The position numbers and the translations under genes are program-made. The notes below the pieces were generated by a model. That model searched no databases and was not told where the DNA came from. It saw nothing but the letters and a program-made list of their open reading frames with translations. Source: Mycobacterium gastri (GTDB taxonomy: Bacteria; Actinomycetota; Actinomycetes; Mycobacteriales; Mycobacteriaceae). From it: a DNA stretch of 64,000 nt. Below, piece after piece: positions 16,052-27,087 of the stretch; within the stretch, counting starts at the first letter, position 1; each line of letters begins with the position of its first letter. The DNA is taken from assembly GCF_002102175.1 (NCBI RefSeq), contig NZ_LQOX01000119.1, positions 1 to 64,000 on the forward strand, in the 5' to 3' direction.

Positions 16052-19000
16052 GTGACGGCGGTGAACGAACCAGGTGTGACCCCGGTGGCTGTGATCGGGA
16101 TGGCATGTCGGCTTCCCGGCGGAATCGACTCCCCGACAACGCTGTGGGAGGCGTTGTTACGGGGAGACGACACGGTCACCGAGGTTCCCGCCGACCGCTG
16201 GGACGCCGACGAGTACTACGACCCCGAACCGGGCGTGCCCGGCCGGACCGTCTGCAAGTGGGGTTCCTTCCTGGACAACGTCGGCGACTTCGATCCCGAG
16301 TTCTTCGGGATCACCGAAAAAGAAGCAACGGCGGTCGATCCGCAGCACCGCTTGCTTCTGGAAACCGCCTGGGAGGCGATGGAACACGCCGGGCTGACAC
16401 CGGAAAAGATGGCCGAGTCGCTAACCGGCGTCTTCGTCGGTCTCAATCACGGCGACTACCAGTTCGTGCACATTGACGCGGAGGCCTTCGACGGGCCTTA
16501 CGGCAACACTGGAACCAATTCCTGCTTTGCGTCGGGGCGGATTTCCTATGCGCTGCGGTTGCACGGGCCCGCGGTCACAGTGGACACCGCATGCTCGTCC
16601 AGCATGTTCGCAACCCACCTGGCCTGCCGCAGCCTCATCGACGGCGAAAGCGATCTGGCCTTCGCGGCAGGCGTCTACGTGATGATGGAACCGCGCAGGT
16701 TCGCCTCGGCGTCCGCGCAGAATATGTTGTCGCCCACCGGACATTGCCACGCATTCGACGCCGCGGCGGACGGGTTCGTGTCCGGCGAGGGCTCGGTGGT
16801 GCTGTTGCTCAAGCGGTTACCGGACGCACTGCGCGACGGCGATCGGGTCCTGGCCGTCGTGCGCGGAACCGCCGCCAACCAGGACGGCCACACGGTAAGC
16901 ATCGCGACGCCGTCGGGACACGCGCAGTCCATGGTGTACCGCGCGGCGCTGGCCGCGGCGGGCGTGGAGCCGCACAGCGTCGGCTTGGTCGAGGCGCACG
17001 GCACCGGCACCCCGGTGGGCGACCCCATCGAATACGAGAGTCTGGCCGAGGTATACGGCATCGACCGGCCCTGCGCGCTGACATCGGCAAAGCCCAATTT
17101 CGGACACACCCAAGCGGCCGCCGGGGCGCTCGGGCTGATGAAGGCCATTCTCGCCCTGCAGCACGGGGTGATCCCGCGGAACCTGCACTTCACCCGCCTG
17201 CCCGACGATATGGCCCGAATCGAAACCAAACTCTTTGTGCCGCAAGAAATCACGCCGTGGCCAACAAACGGTGAGCAGGTACGGCGGGCGGCGGTGTCGG
17301 CGTACGGGATATCCGGGACGAACGTGCACGCCATCCTCGAGCAGGCGCCCGAACTCACAGCGCCCGACGACGTGCCGGCCACCCCGGCTGCAGGCGAGCT
17401 GATCTTCCCGTTGTCCGCGACGTCAGCCGACGCACTGCGGCAGACCGCGGGGCGGCTCGCGGACTGGGTCGATGCGCAGGCCCCGGAATGGTCGGCGTCG
17501 GATCTGGCCTACACCCTGGCCCGTCGGCGCAGTCATCGACCCGTCCGGACGTCGGTGCTGGCCAGCAGCGCGGCGGAACTCTCCGCGGCCTTGCGCGAGA
17601 TTGCCGACGACGAGACCCCCTACCAAGCCGCTGTCGGACAGGACGACCGAGGCCCGGTATGGGTGTTCTCCGGCCAAGGCTCGCAGTGGGCGGCGATGGG
17701 CGCCGACCTGCTCGCCAACGAACCGGTATTCGCCGCGACCATCGCGGAGCTGGAGCCGTTGATCGCGCGGGAGTCCGGATTCTCGGTGACCGAAGCGATG
17801 ACCGCACCGGAGACCGTGACCGGGATCGACCGCGTGCAGCCAACGCTGTTCGCCATGCAGGTGGCGCTGGCCGCCACCATGAAGTCCTACGGGGTCCGCC
17901 CCGGCGCGGTCATCGGGCACTCCCTCGGAGAATCGGCGGCGGCCGTCGCGGCGGGCGCGCTGTCACTGCAAGACGGGGCGAAGGTCATCTGCCGCCGCTC
18001 CCGGCTGATGACGCGCATCTCCGGTTCCGGAGCCATGGCATCGGTGGAACTGCCTGCCCAGCAAGTGCTTTCGGAACTGATGGCCCGCGGCGTCAACGAC
18101 GTCGTGGTCGCGGTCGTGGCTTCGCCGCAGTCGACGGTGATCGGCGGCGCCACCGAGGCCGTTCGCGAACTCGTCGCGGCGTGGGAGCAGCGCGAGGTGA
18201 TGGCCCGTGAGGTGGCCGTCGACGTCGCATCGCACTCCCCGCAGGTGGATCCGATCCTCGACAACCTGTACGAGATACTGGCCGACCTTGAGCCGCTGAC
18301 ACCGGAGGTCCCCTACTATTCCGCGACGCTGTTCGACCCGCGCGAGGAGCCGTACTGCGATGCCAACTACTGGGTGGACAACCTGCGTCACACGGTGCGC
18401 TTCGGCGCGGCGGTGCAGGCGGCGCTCGAGGACGGCTACCGGGTCTTCACCGAACTGGCGCCGCATCCCCTGCTGACCCGCGCCGTCGAAAAGACGGCTG
18501 AGAGCCTCGACATACCGGTTGCGGCATTGGCCGGCATGCGGCGCGAGCAGCCGCTGCCGCACGGGCTGCGCCCCCTGCTGGCGGATCTGCACAGCGCGGG
18601 CGCCGCGGTGGACTTCTCCGTTTTCTATCCGGCCGGGCGGCTGGTGGAAGCGCCGCTGCCGATGTGGACGCACCGATCGTTGCTGTTGAACCGCGCGGGT
18701 CACGACTACCAGGGCCAAGGCGGCTCGTCGGTGGTCGTGCACCCGCTGCTGGGTGCGCATGTGCGGCTGCCGGAGGAACCGGAGCGGCATGTGTGGCAGA
18801 CCGACGTCGGCACCGAGGAGCTGCCTTGGTTGGCTGATCACCAAATCCACAGTGCCCCAGCACTTCCGGGAGCTGCGTATTGTGAGATGGCGCTGGCGGC
18901 TGCCCGCACCATCCTCGGCGAGGCGTCCGAAGTCCGCGATATGCGCTTCGAGCAGATGCTGCTGCTGGACGAGGAAACCCCATTGTCGGTGGTCGGATCG

Positions 19001-22000
19001 GTGAAATCGCCCGGTGTCGTCGACTTCGTGGTGGAGACCTTCCAGGAGGGCGGGTCCATTCGGCGCGGCGCGGCGGTGCTGCACGTCGCCGAAGACGAGG
19101 ACCAGCCGCCCGCCTACGACATCCCCGGCTTGTTGGCCGGCCACCTGCGCACCGAGGAGGGGTCCGAACTACGGGAACGGTTCGACGAGCACGGCGTGCA
19201 ATATGGTCCGGCCTTCACCGGACTGGGCGCGGCGCACATCGCGGACGGGGCCGTCAGCACGGTGCTGGCCGAGGTCTCGCTGCCCGGCGCGATGCGATCC
19301 CAGCAGCGGGCTTATGCGATCCACCCCGCCCTGTTGGATGCCTGTTTCCAGGCCGTCGGCGCTCACCCCGACGTCCAGGTCGCGGGCAACGGCGGTCTGA
19401 TGCTGCCACTGGGTGTAGGCCGGATCCGTGCCTACGCCTCCACTCGCAATGCCCACTACTGCTATGCGCGGGTGACAAACGTCGACGCGGCCGGGGTCGA
19501 CGCGGACCTCGATGTGCTCGACGAGCACGGGACCGTGCTGGTGGCCGTGCGTGGGTTACGGCTCGGCACGGGGGTTTCCGAGCAAGGCAACCGGGATCGC
19601 GTACTCGGCGAGCGGCTGCTGACCATCGAATGGCAACAACGTGAGCTGCCCGAACTGGACCTCGCCGACGCCGGAACGTGGCTGCTGATCAGCACCACCG
19701 ACGTTGCGGACCTATTGGCGACCGAGTTGACCGACACGTTGAAGTCGCACGGCGCACAGTGCGCAACGGTGAGCTGGCCGGAACACGCCGACCATGTCGG
19801 CAGCGCCGAACGGCTGCGAAACCAGCTCAATGCCGGCGGTTTTCACCATGTGGTCATCCTGACCGTGCCGGACAACGGCGGCCGCGACGAGAAGAGCGCA
19901 GTCCGCGGTGTCGAGCGCGTCCGGCACCTGGTGCGCATCATCCGCGAGCTACCGGAAATCATGGGCGAGGCGCCCCGATTGTATGTGGTGACCCGTAACG
20001 CGCAGACCGTGCTCGCCGCCGACAGCCCCAACCTCGAGCAGGCCGGGCTGCGAGGTCTGCTGCGGGTAATCGGTGCCGAGCATCCACACCTGCACACCAC
20101 CCACATCGATGTCGACGAGCACACTCAGGCCGAGCACATCGCGCGCCACCTGCTGTCCGGCTCGGAAGAAGACGAGACCGCCTGGCGAAACGACGAATGG
20201 CACACCGCGCGCCTGTCGCCCGTGCCGTTGCGTCCCGAAGAGCGCAAGACGACTGTGGTGAATCACGAATGCGATGGCATGCGCTTGCAGATCCGTACCC
20301 CGGGTGATCTGCAGACCATGGAATTCGTCGCCTTCGACCGGATTACGCCGGGGCCCGGCGAGATTGAAGTCGCCGTCACCGCGTCCAGCATCAACTTCGC
20401 CGATGTCCTGGTCACGTTCGGTCGATACAACTCCCCAGACGGCCGGATGCCGGAGCTGGGCACCGATTTCGCGGGCGTGGTCACTGCCGTCGGGCCCGAC
20501 GTCACGACGCACCAGGTCGGTGATCACGTCGGCGGCATGTCACCCCACGGCTGCTGGGCGACGTTTGTCACCTGCGACGCGAACCTGGCGACACCGATCC
20601 CGCAGGGCCTGACCGACGCCCAGGCCGCGGCCGTGACCACCGCGCACGCCACCGCCTGGTACGGGCTGCACGACCTGGCCCGGATCAAAGCCGGTGACAA
20701 GGTGCTCATCCACTCCGGAACCGGCGGGGTCGGCCAGGCCGCGATTGCGATCGCCCGCGCGGCGGGAGCCGAGATCTACGCGACCGCGGGCAGTCCGAAA
20801 CGCCGGCAATTGTTGCGCGACATGGGGATTGACCACGTCTATGACTCGCGCAGCATCGACTTCGCCGAGCAGATCCGCCGCGACACCGACGGCTACGGCG
20901 TCGACATCGTGCTCAACTCGCTGACCGGCGCGGCCCAGCGCGCCGGGTTGGAATTGCTTTCGTGGGGTGGGCGTTTCGTCGAGATCGGCAAGCGTGACAT
21001 CTACGGCGACACCAAGATGGGCCTCTTCCCGTTCCGGCGCAACCTGTCGTTCTACGGTGTCGATCTGGGGATGATGTCGCTCACTCATCCGCAGTACATC
21101 CGCGAGCTGTTGAGCACGGTGTACCGGCTGACCGCCGACGGCACGCTGCCGATGCCCGACAGCACGCACTACCCGTTGGCCGATGCTGCCACCGCGATCC
21201 GGGTTATGGGTGCCGCCGACCACACCGGCAAGCTCATCCTCGATATCCCGCGTGCCGGGAGCAGCAGTGTGGTGTTGCCGCCGCAGCAGGTGCCCGTCTT
21301 CCGCGGCGACGGCTCCTACATCATCACCGGTGGCCTGGGTGGCCTGGGGCTCTTCCTGGCCGAGAAGATGGCCACCGCCGGCGCCGGGCGAATCGTACTC
21401 AGCTCCCGGTCCGCTCCCAGCCAAAAGGCGTTGGAGACAATCGAACTCATCCGCTCGATCGGATCCGATGTCGTGGTGGAGTGCGCCGATATCGCCCAGG
21501 CCGGCGCCGCGGAGCGGCTGGTGGCCAACGCCACGGCCACCGGACTGCCGTTGCGCGGTGTGCTCCACGCGGCTGCCGTGGTCGAGGACGCCACCCTGAC
21601 CAACATCAGCGACGAGTTGCTCGACCGGGACTGGGCGCCCAAGGTGTACGGCGCCTGGCATCTGCACCAGGCCACCGTCGGTCAGCCGCTGGACTGGTTC
21701 TGCTCGTTCTCGTCGGCGGCGGCCATGCTGGGCTCGCCGGGCCAGGGCGCCTATGCCGCGGCCAACAGCTGGTTGGATGCCTTCACCCATTGGCGACAGT
21801 TGCAAGGTCTGCCGGCCACCTCGATCGCCTGGGGTGCCTGGGCCGAGATCGGACGCGCCATCGCGCTGGCGGAGAGCACCGATGCCGCGATCGCTCCGGA
21901 GGAAGGCGCCTACGCGTTCGAGGCGATGCTCCGCCACGACCGCGCCTACACCGGCTACTCCCCGACCGTCGGAGTGCCGTGGCTGGCCGCTTTCGCGGAG

Positions 22001-22339
22001 CGGAGCAAGTTCGCCGAGGCGTTCAAGGCATCGGAGCAAGGACGTTCGGGTTCAAGCAAATTCCGCAACGAGCTGGCTTCGGTGCCGGTGGACGAATGGC
22101 CGGGCCTGCTGCGGCGTCTGGTCTCCGAGCAGGTCAGCCTGATCCTGCGGCGCACCATCGATCCGGACCGTCAACTCTCCGAGTACGGACTGGACTCGCT
22201 GGGCAACCTGGAGCTGCGCACCCGTGTCCAGTCCGAAACGGGGATACGGATCAGCTCCACCGACATCACCACGGTGCGGGGTTTGGCCGACCACCTGTTT
22301 ACTCAGTTGGCCCCGGAAGAAGCCACCACGTCCTCCTGA
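16052..22339 (+). CDS. pks5: Mas/Pks5-type iterative polyketide synthase
   Basis: The protein has about 2095 residues. Domains in order: ketosynthase (about 5-430; Cys181 in DTACSSS, HGTGT), acyltransferase (about 540-850; Ser624 in GHSLGES), dehydratase (about 895-1190; His930 in [13 protein letters not shown]), enoylreductase (about 1420-1740; [11 protein letters not shown]), ketoreductase (about 1750-1950; [16 protein letters not shown]) and carrier protein (Ser2049 in [11 protein letters not shown]). This is the mycocerosic-acid-synthase layout, which extends acyl chains with methylmalonyl-CoA to give multimethyl-branched fatty acids. Sequence and length match Pks5, linked to lipooligosaccharide acyl chains in M. 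marinum and relatives. GTG 16052 or GTG 16061 may start it. The methylmalonyl-CoA mutase genes at 49.7-53.8 kb could supply the extender. Confidence 0.93.
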   Translation: MTAVNEPGVTPVAVIGMACRLPGGIDSPTTLWEALLRGDDTVTEVPADRWDADEYYDPEPGVPGRTVCKWGSFLDNVGDFDPEFFGITEKEATAVDPQHRLLLETAWEAMEHAGLTPEKMAESLTGVFVGLNHGDYQFVHIDAEAFDGPYGNTGTNSCFASGRISYALRLHGPAVTVDTACSSSMFATHLACRSLIDGESDLAFAAGVYVMMEPRRFASASAQNMLSPTGHCHAFDAAADGFVSGEGSVVLLLKRLPDALRDGDRVLAVVRGTAANQDGHTVSIATPSGHAQSMVYRAALAAAGVEPHSVGLVEAHGTGTPVGDPIEYESLAEVYGIDRPCALTSAKPNFGHTQAAAGALGLMKAILALQHGVIPRNLHFTRLPDDMARIETKLFVPQEITPWPTNGEQVRRAAVSAYGISGTNVHAILEQAPELTAPDDVPATPAAGELIFPLSATSADALRQTAGRLADWVDAQAPEWSASDLAYTLARRRSHRPVRTSVLASSAAELSAALREIADDETPYQAAVGQDDRGPVWVFSGQGSQWAAMGADLLANEPVFAATIAELEPLIARESGFSVTEAMTAPETVTGIDRVQPTLFAMQVALAATMKSYGVRPGAVIGHSLGESAAAVAAGALSLQDGAKVICRRSRLMTRISGSGAMASVELPAQQVLSELMARGVNDVVVAVVASPQSTVIGGATEAVRELVAAWEQREVMAREVAVDVASHSPQVDPILDNLYEILADLEPLTPEVPYYSATLFDPREEPYCDANYWVDNLRHTVRFGAAVQAALEDGYRVFTELAPHPLLTRAVEKTAESLDIPVAALAGMRREQPLPHGLRPLLADLHSAGAAVDFSVFYPAGRLVEAPLPMWTHRSLLLNRAGHDYQGQGGSSVVVHPLLGAHVRLPEEPERHVWQTDVGTEELPWLADHQIHSAPALPGAAYCEMALAAARTILGEASEVRDMRFEQMLLLDEETPLSVVGSVKSPGVVDFVVETFQEGGSIRRGAAVLHVAEDEDQPPAYDIPGLLAGHLRTEEGSELRERFDEHGVQYGPAFTGLGAAHIADGAVSTVLAEVSLPGAMRSQQRAYAIHPALLDACFQAVGAHPDVQVAGNGGLMLPLGVGRIRAYASTRNAHYCYARVTNVDAAGVDADLDVLDEHGTVLVAVRGLRLGTGVSEQGNRDRVLGERLLTIEWQQRELPELDLADAGTWLLISTTDVADLLATELTDTLKSHGAQCATVSWPEHADHVGSAERLRNQLNAGGFHHVVILTVPDNGGRDEKSAVRGVERVRHLVRIIRELPEIMGEAPRLYVVTRNAQTVLAADSPNLEQAGLRGLLRVIGAEHPHLHTTHIDVDEHTQAEHIARHLLSGSEEDETAWRNDEWHTARLSPVPLRPEERKTTVVNHECDGMRLQIRTPGDLQTMEFVAFDRITPGPGEIEVAVTASSINFADVLVTFGRYNSPDGRMPELGTDFAGVVTAVGPDVTTHQVGDHVGGMSPHGCWATFVTCDANLATPIPQGLTDAQAAAVTTAHATAWYGLHDLARIKAGDKVLIHSGTGGVGQAAIAIARAAGAEIYATAGSPKRRQLLRDMGIDHVYDSRSIDFAEQIRRDTDGYGVDIVLNSLTGAAQRAGLELLSWGGRFVEIGKRDIYGDTKMGLFPFRRNLSFYGVDLGMMSLTHPQYIRELLSTVYRLTADGTLPMPDSTHYPLADAATAIRVMGAADHTGKLILDIPRAGSSSVVLPPQQVPVFRGDGSYIITGGLGGLGLFLAEKMATAGAGRIVLSSRSAPSQKALETIELIRSIGSDVVVECADIAQAGAAERLVANATATGLPLRGVLHAAAVVEDATLTNISDELLDRDWAPKVYGAWHLHQATVGQPLDWFCSFSSAAAMLGSPGQGAYAAANSWLDAFTHWRQLQGLPATSIAWGAWAEIGRAIALAESTDAAIAPEEGAYAFEAMLRHDRAYTGYSPTVGVPWLAAFAERSKFAEAFKASEQGRSGSSKFRNELASVPVDEWPGLLRRLVSEQVSLILRRTIDPDRQLSEYGLDSLGNLELRTRVQSETGIRISSTDITTVRGLADHLFTQLAPEEATTSS

Positions 22340-22395
22340 TGGCCGCTGGGAACGGTTGCCGCTCAGGGCGGCTCGCGGTACGAGGCGGATAAGCC

Positions 22396-23052
22396 ATGCG
22401 TATCCTGCCGGAACCGGCAAGCGTCAGGCACTATTACGGCCACAAGCGGCCGGAGATGTTGCGGTTCATCCCGGACAACGCGCGACGCGTGCTCGAACTT
22501 GGCTGCGGGGCAGGCATGTTCAGTGCCGCGGTCAAGAAAAGCCGGGGTGCGGAAGTCTGGGGCATCGAGTACAACGAGGAAGCGGCCCGACGCGCCGGCG
22601 ACATCCTCGATCATGTTCTGGCCGGAGACGCGAACGAGCGGATCACCGAGCTGCCTGATGGCTACTTCGACGCGATCGTTTGTAACGACGTGTTGGAGCA
22701 TCTGGTCAATCCGCTCGAGACGCTGACGCAGCTTCGTAGCAAGCTCAAACCCGAAGGCGTCGTTGTCGCCTCGATCCCCAACATCCGCTACCTGCCCGCG
22801 CTGGGCAAGGTGGTGTTTCGAAGAGACTTCCCGCAGGAAGACTTCGGCATCTTCGACCGCACCCACTTGCGCTTCTTCACACGCAGCAGCATCGTGCGGA
22901 TGTTCGAGGACGCGGGCTATTCCATGCAGCGGATCAAGGGCATCAACCCGTTCTTGGGGCCTTTTGGGGCGTTGTTCATCGTGTTGAGCGGCGGGCACTT
23001 CGCCGACGGGGTCTTTCTGCAGTACGCCTGTGTGGCGTCGCCGGCTGCGTGA
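22396..23052 (+). CDS. SAM-dependent class I methyltransferase
   Basis: The protein has 218 residues. SAM-binding motif I is VLELGCGAGMFSAAVKKS, with acidic VWGIEYNEEA, DAIVCNDVLEHLVNP, and the family-typical DFGIFDRTHLRFFTRSS near the end (Methyltransf_23 group). The N-terminal HYYGHKRPEMLRFIP is common in methyltransferases beside glycan genes, so O-methylation of a sugar or lipid is likely. It follows pks5 by 56 bp on the same strand and could be co-transcribed with it. The acceptor is unknown. Confidence 0.82.
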   Translation: MRILPEPASVRHYYGHKRPEMLRFIPDNARRVLELGCGAGMFSAAVKKSRGAEVWGIEYNEEAARRAGDILDHVLAGDANERITELPDGYFDAIVCNDVLEHLVNPLETLTQLRSKLKPEGVVVASIPNIRYLPALGKVVFRRDFPQEDFGIFDRTHLRFFTRSSIVRMFEDAGYSMQRIKGINPFLGPFGALFIVLSGGHFADGVFLQYACVASPAA

Positions 23053-23159
23053 TGGCCAGCTTGCGCGAGCGCGTAGGTCACAGCGGCCTCGATAGCGCCG
23101 GCAGCAGCATTGACAACGCCAGCTGGTACCTCGGCGGCGCCGCATTGCCCCATCAATAG
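23052..23159 (+). CDS. Possible 35-residue small protein
   Basis: An ATG overlaps the stop of the methyltransferase gene (TGATG) and opens a short frame beginning MASLRERVGHSG and ending GGAALPHQ. Coupled position is the only support. No domain is recognised and it may be chance. The remaining bases to 23282 separate convergent genes and hold nothing else I can identify. Confidence 0.2.
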   Translation: MASLRERVGHSGLDSAGSSIDNASWYLGGAALPHQ

Positions 23160-23282
23160 TGCCCGCGTCGGGCATGTCGTTGGCCCGTGAGGGATAGGGC
23201 CGGGCCCACTGCGGATGGTGGAGTTGAGGGTAACCGTCCTGGGTTTATCATCCCCGTCACCGATGCCGTGGTGGTACGCGCT

Positions 23283-23783
23283 CTAAGTTCGCCCGATATT
23301 TGAGGTCCCATCCTGAGACTCGGCGGGACCGCGCCGAAACGAAAAGTGCCGGTGGCCAAAGTAGCTCAGCACCGTAAGGGTCGCAATAATTAATGCCTGA
23401 GCTGGGATGCGGTTCATGCCCAGCTTGACCAGGAGGGGCAAGGCGAGAAGATTGATGGCCCCTGCGGTCAGATAGACACTCCAGAACCGCATTAGGTCGC
23501 GCAGCACATGGCCGCGAACGCGGAATACGAACCGCCTATGCATTACGAAGGCAGACAGCAGGGCCAGCACGTGCGTGAGGACGACCGTCACCATCGACCC
23601 CAAGACTTTGCCATATCGGTGGTCGATGAACTGGCCCACAATCACTGAGCAGGCGATGAAAATTGCGAAGCCAATCACCGTGTTGATGCCCCCGACCACA
23701 AGAAATGCCACGCGCTGGTCCCGGAAGAGTCGAATTAGCGGCCCCGGCGGCGCGGATTCGGGTGGCAGATCGAACTCAGTCAT
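23283..23783 (-). CDS. GtrA-family membrane protein
   Basis: The 166-residue protein has four hydrophobic helices. GtrA features: FLVVGGINTVIGFAIFI (helix 1), HVLALLSAFVMHRRFVFR after helix 2, YLTAGAINLLALPLLV, and SYFGHRHFSFRR at the end. GtrA proteins are thought to flip polyprenyl-phosphate-linked sugars for glycan decoration outside the membrane. Its ATG overlaps the stop of the CDP-glucose dehydratase gene by four bases (ATGA), so it belongs to the rfbH-rfbG-gtrA unit. The matching GtrB-type transferase may be the GT2 at 27084. Confidence 0.85.
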   Translation of the reverse strand: MTEFDLPPESAPPGPLIRLFRDQRVAFLVVGGINTVIGFAIFIACSVIVGQFIDHRYGKVLGSMVTVVLTHVLALLSAFVMHRRFVFRVRGHVLRDLMRFWSVYLTAGAINLLALPLLVKLGMNRIPAQALIIATLTVLSYFGHRHFSFRRGPAESQDGTSNIGRT

Positions 23784-24796
23784 TGGAGGCTTTCGAATGT
23801 GGCGATCTGCTCGCGGGTCAGCTCCAGCGCGTCAGCACCCGAATACACGCGCCGCTCCCAGTCGATCGTCCATGCGACCGCGTCGCGAAATCCCAACCGA
23901 TTCCGCCAGCCCAGTTCTGCTTGCGCCTTGGCGGCGTCGAGTGCAAGCAGGTTTGCTTCGTGTGGATGGTTCCCCCTATCCAGTTCCCAATGCGCGCCGC
24001 AGCCCCACAGTTCGGCCGCCAACGTCGCAACCTGGCCTACCTCGATATAGCTGTCATGGCCCGGACCAAAGTTCCATTGCCCCAGACCAGAGCCGGCCAG
24101 CAGCGCGTCGCCGAGGGTCAGGTACCCATTGAGGCAATCAAGTACGTGTTGCCACGGCCGCACCGCGCGCGGGAACCTCAGCTGGGGAGCCTTACCATTC
24201 GCATAGGCGTTCACCAGGTCCGGAAGCAGCCGATCACGACTGATGTCGCCGCCACCGATGACATTGCCGGCACGGGCAATGGCCGTGGGGCAACCGCCGA
24301 AACTGCGAATCCAGGACTGTGCCAGCAGATCGGCCATCGCTTTGGATGCGGCATACGGGTCGTCTCCCCCTAGGGGATCGGTTTCGACATAGCCGGCTTC
24401 TTGGTTGACGTTGCGGTAGACCTTGTCAGTCGTGATCACGACGTGCGCACGCACCGATTGGGTGGCCCCGACGGCCTCCAGAACGTTGAGCGTGCCAAAG
24501 ACGTTGGTCTCGTAGGTGTAGCGCGGGTTGCGATACGACTCACGCACTAACGACTGGGCGGCCATGTGCAGCACAACGTCGGGGGCAACCGCTTGAATCG
24601 CTGCCGTGGTAGCCGTGGCGTCGCGGATGTCTACCCGCAGATCGGAGACAAGGTGGTCGGCGAGCCCCGCCCGCTGGAACAAGCTGCCCTGCTGCGGGTC
24701 GAGCGCCAGACCGGAAACCTGATGGCCTCGGCTGAGCAGAAGCAACGCCAGCCAAGCTCCCTTGAACCCGGTATGGCCAGTGACCAAGTAGTGCAC
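23780..24796 (-). CDS. rfbG: CDP-glucose 4,6-dehydratase
   Basis: This 338-residue extended SDR converts CDP-D-glucose to CDP-4-keto-6-deoxyglucose. The cofactor motif is TGHTGFKGAWLALLL, typical for RfbG, with DIRD at the adenine site, HMAAQSLVRESYRNPRYTYE, TTDKVYRN (TDK catalytic part), YAASKAMADLL (YxxxK), GNVIGGGD and RPWQHVLDCLNGY. These match RfbG of Salmonella and Yersinia. GTG 24796 gives the usual start and lies two bases after the stop of rfbH. Together with rfbF across the divergent promoter it forms the CDP-glucose entry steps. Confidence 0.92.
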   Translation of the reverse strand: MHYLVTGHTGFKGAWLALLLLSRGHQVSGLALDPQQGSLFQRAGLADHLVSDLRVDIRDATATTAAIQAVAPDVVLHMAAQSLVRESYRNPRYTYETNVFGTLNVLEAVGATQSVRAHVVITTDKVYRNVNQEAGYVETDPLGGDDPYAASKAMADLLAQSWIRSFGGCPTAIARAGNVIGGGDISRDRLLPDLVNAYANGKAPQLRFPRAVRPWQHVLDCLNGYLTLGDALLAGSGLGQWNFGPGHDSYIEVGQVATLAAELWGCGAHWELDRGNHPHEANLLALDAAKAQAELGWRNRLGFRDAVAWTIDWERRVYSGADALELTREQIATFESLQ

Positions 24797-24798
24797 GG

Positions 24799-26232
24799 CT
24801 ATCGCGCGGCTTCGGCCATGTACTCGCCGATCGAGTCTGCCACGAAGTCGAGCATCGGAATGGTCAGCCCCGGGTAGGTGCCCACCCAAAATGTACGGTT
24901 CATCACGATATCGGTGTTGGTCAGGTCTCCCACGATCCGGAAGTCAACGTTGCGGTAGGCCGGCTGCTTGATGAGATTGCCGGCGAACAGCTGACGAAAG
25001 CCGATTTTGCGCTGGTCGAGGAACCGCATGAACTTGCTGCGTTCCACGGGGTGCGCGGGGTCGAGTGTGATCGGGAAACCGAACCACGACGGCTCCGATT
25101 TTGGTGTGGCGACTGGCAGGATTAGCCCATCGACTCGGGACAACCGCGCGGTCAGGTGGTCGAAGTTGTCCTTACGCGCCTGAACGAATCCGTCGAGCTT
25201 AGCCAACTGTGAAAGTCCAAGTGCGGCCTGCATGTCGGTGGCTTTCAAGTTGTATCCGATGTGGCTGTAGATGTACTTGTGGTCATAGCCCTTGGGCAGG
25301 CCGCCGAGTTGCCACTCAAAACGCTTTTGGCACGTGTTGTCGTTCCCCGGAGCGCAATAGCAGTCCCGCCCCCAGTCGCGGAAGGACTCGACCTGTTTAC
25401 GGATTAGTGCCGACTTGACGAACACCGCACCGCCCTCGCCGGTCGTAATGTGGTGCGCGGGATAGAAACTCACGGTTGCGGTGTCGCCAAAACTCCCAGT
25501 GCGTTTGCCGTCATAGGTAGAGCCCAAGGCGTCGCACGAGTCCTCGACCAACCACAGTCCATGCTCGTCGCACAATTCCTGCACCGTGTCCAAGTCGAAC
25601 GGATTGCCCAGGGTGTGCGCCATCATGATCGCCCGCGTCTTGGGCCCGACAGCTTCCCGCAGCCTCTCCGGGATAGCGTCGTACGTGCCCAGCTCGATGT
25701 CGACGACGACGGGCCGCAGTCCGTTCTGGATGATCGGATTGACGGTGGTGGGAAACCCGCATGCCACAGTCAGCACCTCGTCACCGGGCTCCAGCGGACG
25801 TTTTCCAAGTCTCTTTTTAGACCTGCCCAGCCTTGGACTAGTCAGGGCACTGAGGCCGCACAGGTTGGCGCTCGAGCCACTGTTGACGAAGACCGCACCG
25901 CGGGCACCCACATAACGGGACAGGGCGCGCTCGAACAACGGATGGAACCGGCCCGCAGTCAACCAACCGTCGAGGGACGCGTCGACCAGTGCGGCGAAGT
26001 CTTCCGGGTCAAGGACCTTGCCCGAGACGGGAACCGGCGTTGTGCCCGGGACAAACTCGGATGTCGCCAGCTTCCGCTTGGCATAGCCTCGAACCGCCGC
26101 AAGTATGTCCTCACGATCCGCCTCGAGCCCGTCTTCCTCGGAACCATCTGCATCGAACGTTGAAATCAGATCTCCTACTGACGTGTGAATCCAGATATTG
26201 CGGCCGAAAACCCCACGGGCGTGCCACTGCAT
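24799..26232 (-). CDS. rfbH: CDP-4-keto-6-deoxyglucose 3-dehydrase (E1, RfbH)
   Basis: The protein has 477 residues. A PMP-dependent, aminotransferase-fold enzyme removes the C3 hydroxyl of CDP-4-keto-6-deoxyglucose. Two features show a true E1. The PLP lysine position reads [13 protein letters not shown], with His260/261 where aminotransferases have Lys. The iron-sulfur ligands C233, C291, C293 and C301 fit C-x57-C-x-C-x7-C exactly. The core [15 protein letters not shown] and [15 protein letters not shown] match RfbH/AscC. Start ATG 26232 is the first ATG after the divergent rfbF gene and gives about 45 residues more than usual; a later start is possible. The reductase partner (E3) is not in the window. 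Confidence 0.92.
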   Translation of the reverse strand: MQWHARGVFGRNIWIHTSVGDLISTFDADGSEEDGLEADREDILAAVRGYAKRKLATSEFVPGTTPVPVSGKVLDPEDFAALVDASLDGWLTAGRFHPLFERALSRYVGARGAVFVNSGSSANLCGLSALTSPRLGRSKKRLGKRPLEPGDEVLTVACGFPTTVNPIIQNGLRPVVVDIELGTYDAIPERLREAVGPKTRAIMMAHTLGNPFDLDTVQELCDEHGLWLVEDSCDALGSTYDGKRTGSFGDTATVSFYPAHHITTGEGGAVFVKSALIRKQVESFRDWGRDCYCAPGNDNTCQKRFEWQLGGLPKGYDHKYIYSHIGYNLKATDMQAALGLSQLAKLDGFVQARKDNFDHLTARLSRVDGLILPVATPKSEPSWFGFPITLDPAHPVERSKFMRFLDQRKIGFRQLFAGNLIKQPAYRNVDFRIVGDLTNTDIVMNRTFWVGTYPGLTIPMLDFVADSIGEYMAEAAR

Positions 26233-26310
26233 TGATAGTGTGTCACCTACGCGACGCCGCGTCAGCAAAACCGCGCGGGGGGACGATAGATTGAGATTGG
26301 AAGACTCGTC

Positions 26311-27087
26311 GTGAAAGCCGTTCTGCTGGCGGGTGGTCTTGGCACGCGCATGCGTGAGGAGACCGAATTCCGCCCCAAGCCGATGGTCGAGGTGGGTGGT
26401 CGGCCGGTGCTGTGGCACATCATGAAAATTCTTGGTCACTACGGCATTTCCGAGTTTGTGGTGTGCACGGGCTACAAGAGCGAGCACATCAAGAACTACT
26501 TCACGAACTACGGGATCTCCAATCTGGACTTCACGGTGACCCTGGGTGACCAGTCGAACATTCGCTACCATGGCTCCCACGACGAATGCAATTGGCAGGT
26601 CACCGTCGCAGACACCGGTTTGAGCACGATGACCGGGGGCCGCATCAAACGCATTCAGAAGTACATAGGCTGCGAGACCTTCCTATGCACCTACGGCGAC
26701 GGCATCGCCGACGTCGACATCCATGCCCTGCTGAAGTTCCACCGCTCGCATGGCAAACTCGCAACGATTACGGCCACCCAGCCGACTAGCCGATTTGGGG
26801 TCCTCGACCTAGAGGAGGACGGCGCAGTCGCCACATTCCGAGAGAAGCCACAGACTGACGACTGGGTCAACATCGGCTACTTCCTGTTCGAGCCCGCAGT
26901 GTTCGACTACATCGACGGCGACGACTCGGTCCTCGAGGACAAGCCGCTGTTTCGGCTCGCCCAAGAACACCAGATCGCCGCCTACCCGCACCACGGTTTC
27001 TGGCAACCAATGGATACCTACCGGGAAGCGCAACTGCTTAACAACCTTTGGAGCAACGGCAACCCACCATGGAAGGTGTGGCGGTGA
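26311..27087 (+). CDS. rfbF: Glucose-1-phosphate cytidylyltransferase
   Basis: The 258-residue enzyme makes CDP-glucose from CTP and glucose-1-phosphate. It has the nucleotidyltransferase loop [43 protein letters not shown] with the metal-binding Asp, [19 protein letters not shown], and [18 protein letters not shown], all matching RfbF. GTG 26311 follows GGAAG. It diverges from rfbH over a 78-bp gap that must hold both promoters. Its stop overlaps the next start (GTGA), so it leads the plus-strand operon running to about 32.3 kb. Confidence 0.93.
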   Translation: MKAVLLAGGLGTRMREETEFRPKPMVEVGGRPVLWHIMKILGHYGISEFVVCTGYKSEHIKNYFTNYGISNLDFTVTLGDQSNIRYHGSHDECNWQVTVADTGLSTMTGGRIKRIQKYIGCETFLCTYGDGIADVDIHALLKFHRSHGKLATITATQPTSRFGVLDLEEDGAVATFREKPQTDDWVNIGYFLFEPAVFDYIDGDDSVLEDKPLFRLAQEHQIAAYPHHGFWQPMDTYREAQLLNNLWSNGNPPWKVWR

